The notes under the pieces were generated by a model, which worked only from the letters and a program-made list of their open reading frames with translations, ran no database searches and was not told the origin of the DNA. The translations under genes and the position numbers were made by a program. Shown one piece after another: positions 7,927-18,600 of a DNA stretch of 64,000 nucleotides; the first letter of the stretch is position 1, and each line of letters begins with the position of its first letter. Source of the DNA: Orlajensenia sp037404875 (lineage in GTDB: Bacteria > Actinomycetota > Actinomycetes > Actinomycetales > Microbacteriaceae); the NCBI RefSeq assembly GCF_037404875.1, contig NZ_JBBELO010000011.1, positions 124,001-188,000 of the forward strand. Reading direction: 5' to 3'.

Positions 7927-9205
7927 GATTTCACGTACGGCTTTCCGGCTGCGGCTGGCCCGCGCACCTTTCCGACGATGCCGGCGACCGCCAGGATCGT
8001 GACGACGTAGGGCAGCATGAGCATGAACTCGCTCGGAACCGGCGAGCCGATCACGCTGAGGGTGTTCTGGAGGTTCGACGCGAAGCCGAACAGCAACGCT
8101 GCGAGGGTCGCCTTGATGGGATCCCACTGACCGAAGATGACGGCGGCGAGGGCGATGTAACCGGCGCCCGCCGTCATCTCCTTGTTGAAGGCGACGCCGG
8201 AGCCGATGGTGAACACCGTTCCGCCGAGTCCCGCGATGGCGCCGGCGAGGGCGACATTCCAGAATCGCGTGCTGTTCACCTTGATGCCCACGGTGTCCGC
8301 GGCCTGCGGATGCTCGCCGACGGCGCGCAGCCGCAGGCCCCACTTGGTGTGGAAGAGGCCCACGTACACCGCCGCGACGAGGATGTAGACGAGGTAGACG
8401 ATGACCGTCTGGCGGAAGAACACCGGGCCGATGAGCGGGATGTCGCCGAGCAGCGGAATCGGCCAGCGGTCGAAGCGCGGTGGATTGTTCAGCGCTGCGG
8501 CGTTGGGGACGAGCACCTGCGTGAAGAAGAAGCTCGTGAGGCCGACCACGAGAACGTTCAGCACGACACCGACGATCACCTGGTCGACGAAGTAGGTGAT
8601 CGAGAACGCCGCGAGCACGAAGGCCACGAGCACGCCGGCGATCATCGCGGCGAGCACGCCGAGCCAGAGCTGCCGGGTGATGGATGCGACGACGGCGGCC
8701 GAGAACGCACCGGCGAGCAGTTGTCCCTCGATGGCGATGTTGACGACGCCGACGCGTTCGCCGATCACGCCGGCCAGGGCGCCGTAGACGAGCGGAACCG
8801 CGAGGCTCACCGCGCCGAAGAGCAGCCCGACGACGGGGATGGCCGACCCGGCCGCGGCCCAGGTGAGGAAGCCGAACATGAACAGCACCGCGAACACGAC
8901 GGTCAGCCAGAGCGGAACGCGCCGCTTCGTGGCGACGCGGCTCGCCGCGAAGGCCGTGGCGAGGGCGAGCAGGATGACCGCGATCCAGGTGGCCGGCAGC
9001 GCCGGTACGGCGATCTCGGGAATCTGGATGGCATCCGCGGCCGTGGAGAGCCGGAAGGTCGTGTTGCCGTCCTGAGGGGCCGCGGCGACGAGCACGAGCA
9101 GCAGAACCGTGAAGATCGCGTAGGCGATCGGTGCCTTCCAGCTGACGACGACGGTCTTCTCGAGGACGACCGGCTCATCCAGCGAATGCGGGTGCGTGGC
9201 GGTGC

Positions 9206-9209
<4 letters not shown>
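7923..9209 (-). CDS. nucleoside ABC transporter permease (second membrane subunit)
   Basis: 428-aa inner-membrane permease of the branched-chain/ribose-type family (BPD_transp_2), with about ten hydrophobic segments. The family hallmark is the GERVGVVNIAIEGQLL segment in the middle, followed by LRLRAVGEHPQAADTVGIKV, the cytoplasmic loop that contacts the ATPase. The start is GTG at 9209 overlapping the upstream permease stop (GTGA). Together with the preceding permease, the ATPase and BMP lipoproteins it forms a NupABC/BmpA-type nucleoside importer. Substrate is inferred from neighbouring deaminase and phosphorylase genes. Confidence 0.87.
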
Positions 9210-10554
<1,345 letters not shown>

Positions 10555-10558
<4 letters not shown>

Positions 10559-12075
10559 GCGGCGGCTCCTTCGACGTTCACGGCCTCGCCGGCCATCATG
10601 AGTCCGAGCACGTCGCGCGAGGTGTCACCGGGCACGATTCCGACGACACGGCCGCGGTACATCACCATGATGCGATCCGCGAGCGCGGCGACCTCATCGA
10701 GCTCGGTCGAGACGACCACGACGGGCACGCCGGCATCCCGGGTCTCGACGATGCGCTTGTGGATGAACTCGATCGATCCCACGTCGACGCCGCGGGTCGG
10801 TTGGGCGGCCACGAACAGTCGCAGGTCGCGGCTGAGCTCGCGGGCGAGAACGACCTTCTGCTGGTTTCCGCCCGAGAGCCGCCCGACCTTGGTCTCGATG
10901 CTCGGCGTGCGCACGTCGAACTCGTCGACCTTCTCCTGGGCGAACCGGGAGAGGTACCCGAGCTGCAGGTTCGCGCCCTTCACGAACGGGGCGCCGCTGG
11001 AGCGGTCGAGCATGAGGTTCTCGGCGATGGTGAACTCGGCCACGAGGCCGTCCTCCTGCCGGTCCTCGGGCACGAATCCCACGCCCGACTCGAGGATGGT
11101 GCGCACGCTCTCGCCGCTCAGCTCCTGGCCGTCGAGGGTGATCGATCCGCGCACGCGCGGCTGCAGCCCGAGGATCGCCTCGGTGAGTTCTGTCTGCCCG
11201 TTCCCCTGCACGCCCGCGACCGCGAGGATCTCGCCCCGGCGCACCGAGAAGCTGACGTCGTTCACCACGAGCTGGCCGATGGGATCGACGACGCTCAGGT
11301 TGCGCACCACGAGGGCCTCATCGCCCAGGCGGGGAGCCTCCTTGTGCACGGTCAGTTCGACCGCGCGACCGACCATGAGCGAGGCGAGTTCGGCGTTCGT
11401 GGCGGTGGGCGCGGCCTCGCCGACGACCTTGCCGAGACGCATGACGGTGATGCGGTCGGCCACCTCGCGCACCTCGCGCAGCTTGTGAGTGATGAAGACG
11501 ATGGCCCGGCCGTTGGCCTTGAGCTGCCGCATGATCTCCATGAGCTCGTCGGTCTCCTGGGGCGTCAGCACCGCCGTCGGCTCGTCGAAGACGAGCACGC
11601 GCGCCTCGCGGGAGAGGGCCTTGATGATCTCGACGCGCTGCTGCACGCCGACGGGCAGGTCGCCGACCACCGCATCCGGGTCGACGTCGAAGCCGAAGCG
11701 ATCGCTGATGGTCTTGACCTGGGCACGCGCCTCGGCGAGGTTGAGCAGTCCGCCGATCTTCGTGGACTCGTGACCGAGCATCACGTTCTCGGCGACGGTG
11801 AAGACGGGGATGAGCATGAAGTGCTGGTGCACCATGCCGATGCCTGCCGCCATCGCGTCGCCAGGGCCCTCGAACCGCTGCACCTCGTCGTTCAGCAGGA
11901 TCTCGCCCTCGTCGGCCTGGTAGAGACCGTACAGAACGTTCATGAGGGTCGACTTGCCGGCACCGTTCTCGCCGAGCAGGCAGTGGATCTCACCCGGCTC
12001 GACGGTCAGGTCGATGTGGTCGTTGGCGACGAGCGAACCGAATCTCTTCGTGATTCCGCGGAGTTCGAGTCTCAT
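10555..12075 (-). CDS. nucleoside ABC transporter ATP-binding protein (two fused ABC domains)
   Basis: 506 aa with tandem nucleotide-binding domains, as in RbsA/XylG/NupA. Domain 1 has Walker A GENGAGKS near residue 36, signature-like LPVGVQQRVEI and Walker B VLVFDEPTAVL. Domain 2 has a degenerate Walker A (GVQGNGQTE) and LSGGNQQKV. A weakened second site is usual in this family. It is the first gene of a tightly overlapping run (ATPase, permease, permease, cdd). It powers uptake of the ligand delivered by the BMP lipoproteins encoded just upstream. Confidence 0.9.
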
Positions 12076-12125
12076 TCTCCCGATCCTAGTTATTGCGCCC
12101 CTCTGGCGAAGGGGATGATCTCAGG

Positions 12126-12163
12126 CGAAGGGGGAGGCCGGCATCTGCCGACCTCCCCCTTCG
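12126..12163 (-). terminator. hairpin just downstream of the first BMP lipoprotein gene
   Basis: A perfect 12-bp stem (CGAAGGGGGAGG with CCTCCCCCTTCG) plus an inner CGGC/GCCG step, 10 nt after the lipoprotein stop and about 50 nt before the ATPase start. There is no T-run. It could act as a partial terminator or 3' stabiliser, giving more binding protein than transporter, a common arrangement in ABC importer operons. Confidence 0.6.
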
Positions 12164-12172
12164 ACGCTCGTC

Positions 12173-13273
12173 CTACTGGTTGAGGTAAGACGTGACCTTG
12201 ATCGAGCCGTCGATGATGCCGGCCTTGATCTTGTCGAGCTCGCCCTGCAGGTCGGGGCTCACCTTGTCCTTGAAGTCGTGGAACGGAGCAAGGCCGACTC
12301 CATCGTTCTCGAGGGTTCCGACGAAGGTGCTCGGGTCGAAGTCACCCTTGCCCGCGGCGGTGATGGCGTCGTAGACGCCCACATCGATCGACTTGCGGAT
12401 CGAGGTGAGCAGCAGGTCGCCGACGCTCGGGTCGGTCTCGAACACGTCGGCGTCCACGCCGATGAGGGCGATGTCGCGGCCGGCGGCACGGATCTGCGCT
12501 GCGGCGCTCTGGTAGATGGGTCCACCGACGGGCAGGAGCACGTCGACGTTCTGGTCGATGAGGCCCTGGGCCGCCTTCTGGGCGTCGCTTCCGGCCTCGA
12601 AGCCGCCGGTGAAGACGCCCTGCGCTGCCTGCTCGCCCTCGGCGCCGAGCACCTTCACGGAGGTGCCCTTCTCGGTGTTGTGGTAGTCCACGCCCTGCTT
12701 GAAGCCGTCCATGAAGATGGTGACCGGCGGGATCGGCAGTCCACCGAAGGTGCCCACGACGGCCGTCTTGGAGAAGTCGGCAGCCGCGTAGCCGGCGAGG
12801 AACGCGGCCTGGGCGGTGTCGGAGAGGATGGGCTTGATGTTCGGGGCGTCGACCTTGCCGTCGAAGTCGTTGTCGGCCGCGTCGTCGATGATGACGTAGT
12901 CGATGTCGGGGTTCGCCTTGGCTGACTCGACCGTCGCGGCCGACAGGTTGAAGCCGACGGTGACGATGGTGTTGCAGCCCTGGTCGACCAGGTTCTTCAG
13001 GTTGGGGGCGTAGTCGGAGTCGGAGCTGGACTCGACGGTCTTGGCCTTGACGCCCAGTTCCTTGGCCGCCTTCTGCAGGCCCTCGTATCCGAGCTGGTTG
13101 AACGACTTGTCGTTGAACCCGCCGGCGTCGGAGACCATGCAGGGGATGTAGTCGGACTTCGCTGCACCCGAGGTGCTGGCTTCCTCAGGGGCCGAGGCAC
13201 ACGCGGATAGCAGTGCCGCGACGCTGAGCGCGGCAAGTCCGCCGACGGCGGCCTTGCGGATAGTGATCGTCAA
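12173..13273 (-). CDS. BMP-family nucleoside-binding lipoprotein
   Basis: 366-aa extracellular solute-binding protein of the Med/BmpA (PBP1-like) family, lipid-anchored to the membrane. The chosen start is TTG at 13273 (MTITIRKAAVGG), with GGAGG about 6 nt upstream. The hydrophobic signal ends at the lipobox LLSAC, with Cys about 23. Family motifs are DAGGFNDKSFNQLGYEG near residue 45 and TVGFNLSAATVESAKANPD. Ligands of this family are nucleosides, fitting the ABC, cdd, deoA and add genes downstream on the same strand. A second BMP protein gene lies immediately upstream. Confidence 0.88.
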   Translation of the reverse strand: MTITIRKAAVGGLAALSVAALLSACASAPEEASTSGAAKSDYIPCMVSDAGGFNDKSFNQLGYEGLQKAAKELGVKAKTVESSSDSDYAPNLKNLVDQGCNTIVTVGFNLSAATVESAKANPDIDYVIIDDAADNDFDGKVDAPNIKPILSDTAQAAFLAGYAAADFSKTAVVGTFGGLPIPPVTIFMDGFKQGVDYHNTEKGTSVKVLGAEGEQAAQGVFTGGFEAGSDAQKAAQGLIDQNVDVLLPVGGPIYQSAAAQIRAAGRDIALIGVDADVFETDPSVGDLLLTSIRKSIDVGVYDAITAAGKGDFDPSTFVGTLENDGVGLAPFHDFKDKVSPDLQGELDKIKAGIIDGSIKVTSYLNQ

Positions 13274-13345
13274 AGTGACCTCCAAGATGCAGGCCCACAG
13301 GGATGGGATGGGCCGGGGACGCAAACACGTTACCGAATATTTCGC

Positions 13346-13359
13346 TGCTCTTAAGAGCA
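13346..13359. promoter_or_regulatory. 14-bp perfect palindrome upstream of the BMP lipoprotein gene
   Basis: TGCTCTTAAGAGCA lies about 72 nt before the TTG start, in the 141-bp gap between the two BMP genes. The surrounding bases are AT-richer than the neighbourhood and include AATATT and TAACGT on the minus strand. A repressor site controlling the importer genes is plausible, but no regulator is encoded nearby. Confidence 0.4.
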
Positions 13360-13414
13360 AACTGCCCCTACGGCCGAATGGTTATCAATCTGCGACGAAC
13401 CGCGTGTTTCCGGC

Positions 13415-14485
13415 TTATTTCGGGGTGCTCGGCGAGGTGACGACGAGGCTGCCGGCGATGATGTCGGCACGCAGTCCGTCGATCTCGCTGCTCAGCGCGT
13501 CGGGCACCAGAGAGGCGAGGTCGTGGAACGGCGCGAGGTCGACGCCCTTGTTCGCGAGGGTGCCGACGAAGGCGTCGGACGAGAAGGTTCCCTTCACGTC
13601 GTCACCCACGATCTGCTCCACGGCATCCGTCGTGTTCTTCAGCACGCTCGTGAGCAGAACGGGATGGAACTTGGCCGGCAGCGAGTCGTAGCCGTCGTTG
13701 TCGACCCAGACCACCGAGACGCCGGGGTGCTCGAGCGCCGCCGCTGCGGTTCCCTCCCCCACCTGGCCCGCGACGGGAAGAATGACGTCGGCGCCCTGGT
13801 CGATGAAGCTCTCTGTGACCGTCTTGCCTTTCGAGACGTCTTCGAAGTCGCCGGTGAACGTGCCGTCCTGCTTGGCCTTATCCCAGCCGAGGGCGCGCAC
13901 AGCGGTGCCGTGCACCTCGTTGTACTTGGCGACGCCGTCGACGAAGCCGTCCATGAACAGGGTGACGGGCGGCTGGTTGCCCCCGCCGAACGTCGCGACC
14001 ACGCCGCTCTTGCTCACTCCGGCCGCCAGGTAGCCTGCCAGGAAGGACGCTTGTGCCGTGTCGAAGATGATGGGCTTCACGTTGGGAGCCTCCACCACCT
14101 CGTCGACGATCGAGAAGTGCACATCGGGGTTCTTCTTCGCAGCGGATGCGGTCGCATCGGCGAGCTCGTAGCCGACCGTGAGCACGAAGTCGCATCCCGA
14201 GCCGACCGCCTGGGTCACGTTGGGGCCGAGGTCGGTCTCGCCGGTCGACACGAGTGCCTGCACGTCGATGCCGGAGCTCTTGCCGGCGGCCTTCAGCCCC
14301 GCCCAGCTCGACTCGTTGAACGAGCGGTCATTGAGGCCTCCCGAGTTCGTCACCATGCGGGCGCAGTAGTCCGAGCCGGCCGCGGAGGTCGAGGCCGCAT
14401 CCGGGGCGGCGGCGCAGCCGGAGAGGGCCAGGGCGCCCAGCACGAGAACGGCGAGCGCGGCGGGTGCATTGCGGCGGAGCGTCAC
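13415..14485 (-). CDS. second BMP-family substrate-binding lipoprotein
   Basis: 356 aa. The start is GTG at 14485, preceded by AGGAGGAATC. The signal peptide ends at lipobox LSGC (Cys about 24). The BMP pattern repeats that of its neighbour: NSGGLNDRSFNESSWAGLKAAG, LTVGYELADATASAAKKNPD, and a conserved FGGGNQPPVTLFMDGF corresponding to FGGLPIPPVTIFMDGF in the downstream paralogue. It is therefore a diverged tandem duplicate. It may give the importer a different nucleoside range. Confidence 0.87.
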   Translation of the reverse strand: MTLRRNAPAALAVLVLGALALSGCAAAPDAASTSAAGSDYCARMVTNSGGLNDRSFNESSWAGLKAAGKSSGIDVQALVSTGETDLGPNVTQAVGSGCDFVLTVGYELADATASAAKKNPDVHFSIVDEVVEAPNVKPIIFDTAQASFLAGYLAAGVSKSGVVATFGGGNQPPVTLFMDGFVDGVAKYNEVHGTAVRALGWDKAKQDGTFTGDFEDVSKGKTVTESFIDQGADVILPVAGQVGEGTAAAALEHPGVSVVWVDNDGYDSLPAKFHPVLLTSVLKNTTDAVEQIVGDDVKGTFSSDAFVGTLANKGVDLAPFHDLASLVPDALSSEIDGLRADIIAGSLVVTSPSTPK

Positions 14486-14519
14486 GATTCCTCCTGTGGA
14501 GTCGGTCTGTCTTTACGGC

Positions 14520-15632
14520 TCAGAGCACGTCGTTCGAGCCGCCGAGACGCAGGGCGTCGACGACGGATTTCACGCGCTGCGCATGCTCGCTCGTGGTCAC
14601 GAGCAGAGCGTCGGGGGTGTCGACGACAACGATGTCCTTGACCCCGATGAGGCTGATCACGCGGTTGGACCGGCTGACGACGATGCCGCTGGAGGCATCC
14701 GCGAGCACGCGCGCGTTCTTGCCCAGGATCGCCAGGTCGCTTCCGCGCCCGGCTGAGTTCAGCTTGGCGAGCGAGGCGAAGTCGCCCACGTCGTCCCAGG
14801 CGAAGCGTCCGGGAACGACAGCCAGGCGGCCGGCGGCCGCGGCAGGCTCCGCCACTGAGTAGTCGATCGCGATCTTCGTCAGCGTCGGCCAGATGCGGTC
14901 GACGGCGGGCCCGCGCGTCGCGGGGTCGTCCCAGGCCTCGGCCAGTTCGAGCAGCCCGGCGTGCAGCTCAGGCTGCGTGCGGGCGAGCTCCTCGAGCAGG
15001 CGGTCGGCGCGGGCGATGAACATGCCCGCGTTCCAGAAGTACTCTCCGCTCTCGACATAGCGCCGGGCCGTCTCGAGGTCGGGCTTCTCGACGAAGGCGC
15101 GCACGGAGCGGGCGTTGGGGGCGCCCTCGAGCGTGAGGGCATCGGCGCTGTTGATGTAGCCGAATCCGACGGCCGGCTCGGTGGGGGTGATGCCGATGGT
15201 GACGATGTAACCGGCATCCGCGACGGTGATCGCCTCCGCCACGGTCGAACGGAACAGCTCGTCGCCCGAGATCACGTGGTCTGCGGCGAAGGAGCCGATG
15301 ATGACGCCGGGCTCGCGGCGCTCGAGGATGGCGGCGGCCAGGCCGATGGCGGCGGAGGAGTCGCGGGGCTCGCTCTCGAGCACGATGTTGTGGTCGGCCA
15401 GCTCGGGCAGCTGCTCCTCGACGGCGGCGCGGTGAGCACGCCCGGTGACCACCATGATGCGGCCGTTTCCGGACAGCGGCGCGAGCCGGTTCCAGGTGTC
15501 ACGCAGCAGCGTCTGTCCAGACCCGGTGAGGTCGTGCAGGAACTTGGGCGCATCCGCCCGGGAGAGGGGCCACAGCCTTGAGCCGACGCCGCCGGCGGGA
15601 ATGACGCTATAGAAACGGTCGATCGCTTGCAT
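14520..15632 (-). CDS. manC: mannose-1-phosphate guanylyltransferase
   Basis: 370-aa nucleotidyltransferase making GDP-mannose from GTP and mannose 1-phosphate, for glycan and wall polymer synthesis. The N-terminal signature PAGGVGSRLWPLSRADAPKF binds the nucleotide; GSFAADHVI, VGFGYI, FVEKPD and FWNAGMF are typical GMP motifs. The C-terminal phosphomannose-isomerase domain is absent, so it is the short single-domain form. ATG at 15632 with TACTCT 6 nt upstream points to a leaderless mRNA. It lies 34 nt before the second BMP gene but is unrelated in function. Confidence 0.9.
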   Translation of the reverse strand: MQAIDRFYSVIPAGGVGSRLWPLSRADAPKFLHDLTGSGQTLLRDTWNRLAPLSGNGRIMVVTGRAHRAAVEEQLPELADHNIVLESEPRDSSAAIGLAAAILERREPGVIIGSFAADHVISGDELFRSTVAEAITVADAGYIVTIGITPTEPAVGFGYINSADALTLEGAPNARSVRAFVEKPDLETARRYVESGEYFWNAGMFIARADRLLEELARTQPELHAGLLELAEAWDDPATRGPAVDRIWPTLTKIAIDYSVAEPAAAAGRLAVVPGRFAWDDVGDFASLAKLNSAGRGSDLAILGKNARVLADASSGIVVSRSNRVISLIGVKDIVVVDTPDALLVTTSEHAQRVKSVVDALRLGGSNDVL

Positions 15633-15638
15633 GCTGCA

Positions 15639-15644
15639 AGAGTA
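15639..15644 (-). promoter_or_regulatory. -10 box TACTCT, leaderless-type promoter of manC
   Basis: Minus-strand TACTCT, then TGCAGC, then the ATG at 15632. The 6-nt spacing matches the other leaderless candidates. Confidence 0.45.
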
Positions 15645-15668
15645 ACGTCCGCCGCCCCGCCCCGATCC

Positions 15669-18600
15669 TCACGGCGTGGCGCGGTGACGGCGCGGACGTT
15701 TTCTCGAGACCGGCATCAGCACTCCCCCGACGGCCACGAGCAGGGCGGCCGGTACGAACCAGGCGAGGGCATCCCACCCCGTCGAGGAAAGACCTGCGGA
15801 CGTGTCGGATCCCGATCCCGATCCCGAGCCCGAGCCCGACGTCGACTCGACGAGGGCGACGGATGCCGTCGCGGACACGAGGGATGCGCCGACCGCCGAG
15901 GCCGTGGCCGTGTTCTCGATGCTGTCGCCGACGATGCCGTTCGTCACCGTGGGAATGACGACCGACGCACTGCCCGCCGGCGGGACCGACGGCACGACGC
16001 AGGTGACCACGCTGGAGGCGTCGATGGTGCACCCCGGGGGAAGGGTGGCCGCCGTGACGGTCGGTGGCAGCGCGTCGCGCACGGTGACATCGGTGAGCAA
16101 GGACGGACCGTCGTTGGCGACCGCAAGAGTCCAGTCCACGGCCGAGCCGGGCACGACGCTCGCAGCCGAGGCGGTCTTGGCCAGACGGAGCCCTCCCTGA
16201 CGATGCAGCGTCATCGCCGCCGTCGCCGCGTTCGGCGCCGGTCCGTCGTCCTGAACCTCGGAGGCCACGGTCACCGTATTGCGCACGATCGTCCCCTCGG
16301 GTGCGGCGGGGTCGGTGGTGATCGGAACCGTCAGTGTGAGCGAGTCTCCGGGGTTCAGGGAGGCGATGCTGCACTGGAAGGCCACCCCGTCGATCGGGCA
16401 GTCCGGCAGGCCCTTGAGACCCTTGGTGAGTCCGCCTGTGACCCATTGGCCGGCCGGCGCATCCGCAAGGGGTGTATCGACGACGTCGACTCCATAGGCC
16501 GTCGACGGCCCGTTGTTCGTGACGACGATCGTGTATTCGGTCGCGGACCCGGCCACCACATCCGCCGGGACGCTCTTCGTCACCGCCAGGTCGGCTCGCG
16601 TGTCGACGTCGGTCGTCCACGCCACCGGGGGCTTGGGGTCGGTTTCGCGTTGGGGCGCCGAAGCGGAAGCGACGTTCACGACGGTGGACCCGGCAGAGAC
16701 GGTTGGGTCGATGCGGGCAACGAGTGTGAACGATGCCGTCGGCGCTCCGGGGTCGAGCCGATCGACCGTGCAGACGACGGCGTTGATTCCCGCATCCTCC
16801 AAGACGCAGCGCGGGTCGGATGCCGCCGGGTCGAAGCTGAGGCGCGGACCGAGGACGTCGCGCACCTGCACCGTCGTCGCGGTCGACGGACCGGCGTTCG
16901 AGACGCCGAGCTGGTAGCTGATCTCAGCGCCGGCAAGGGCCTCGGCAGGTCCGGTCTTCGACGTCGTGAGGCTCGCGGCCGCGACCAGCCCGACCGACGC
17001 CGAGCCCGTGTTGTCCTGCAGGTTCGGGTCGCTCGAGGTCGCCGTGACCGTCGCCGTATTGGGTACGGTCACGAACGGAGCGGCCGGTGGCACCAGGTCG
17101 GGCGGACTCGACACGTTGAGGGAGATCACGGTCGAACCGGGACCGGGAATGTCGGCGAGCGCGCACGTCACGACCTGGCCCGCGTTCGTGCAGGTCGTGC
17201 CGTCATCGGCCGTCCCCGAGACGAAGGTGAGGCGAGGGTCGAGCGTGTCGGTCACCACCGGTGCCGTCCCGTCGGAGGGACCTGCGTTCGAGACCGTGAT
17301 GGTCCAGGTGATCACCGCCCCCGCTGTTCCACCCGGAACCGACTTGGTGAGCGAGAGATCCGCCTCGTCCACGACCTCCGTGTCCAGTTCGTCGCTCGCC
17401 GGGGTCGGATCGGTCGACAGGCTCTGGGCGGTTGCGAGATCCGTGTAGGTGCCTGATTCGACGTCGCTCGCCACCAGCGCTCGCACGACGACGCTCAGAG
17501 GCGGCGCTCCCGGCTGGATCGCACCGACCGGGCACGTCACGACCTGGCCGACGGCCGCGCATCCGGCCGAACTGCCGACAGGGCTGAAGGAGAACCCTGC
17601 GGGGAGCGTGTCAGTCGCGGTCGCGGCTTCGGCGAGAGATGGGCCGCTGTTCGTCACCGTGAGGACGTAGCTGATCGCTCCGCCCGCGACGACGGTCGAG
17701 AGAGGCGAGGTCTTCGCGACGGTGAGGTCGCTGACGCGCTCGACGGTCACCTGGGCCGTGTCGACGGCGACCGGGCCCTGAGGGTTCAGCACTGTCGCTT
17801 TGTTGATCGCCGGTCCGCCCTGATAGGACGGCGAGAAGGTGCCTGTCACGGTCAGTGTGCTCGTTGCTCCGGGCAGGAGTGAGGCCAGGGTGCAGTATCT
17901 GGTCGGCAGGTCGCAGGTCGCACCTGCGCCCGTGATCGAGGTGAGCGTGAAATTGGCCGGAGGCGTCTCGATGACGACCGGTGCGTCGACCGTCGACGGA
18001 CCTGAGTTCGTGACGGTGACCGTCCACGTCATGTCGCCACCGGCTGCGACCGTCGCCGCTGCCGGGGTCTTCTCTATCTGCAGGGTCGACTGGCGGCGAA
18101 CGGTCGAGTTCTCGACCGCGGTCGCGTTTCCTCCCTCATCATCCGCGAGCGTCGCCGTGTTCGAGATGACGGTTCCGTTGGGAATCGACGGGTCGAGGGT
18201 GCCCGTGACCGTGATGACCACCGGCGAGGCGCCGGTGGGATCAGCCGGGAGTGGACCCAGGTCGCAGTCGAGCACCCCCGCGGTCATGGTGCACGTCGTA
18301 CCGACGGGGGCCGAGACGACCGGGTTCCCGATACGGCCGAGACCCGGATCATTCAGCGTCACACCGGTGGCGTCCGACGCCCCGCGATTGATCGCCGTGA
18401 AGGTGTAGGTGACCGCGGTGCCGGCGATCTGCTCTGCCGACCCATCGCTCTTGTTGAGATCGAGGCCGGTTACTCGCTCGGTGTTGACGCTGGCCGTCGC
18501 CGAGTTGTCGGCCGGGACGAGTTCCGGCTCGGTGGAAGAGACGGTCGCCGTGTTCACGATGGGCGTTCCCTCGGGCGTCGAGGCATCCAGCGTGCCGTCG

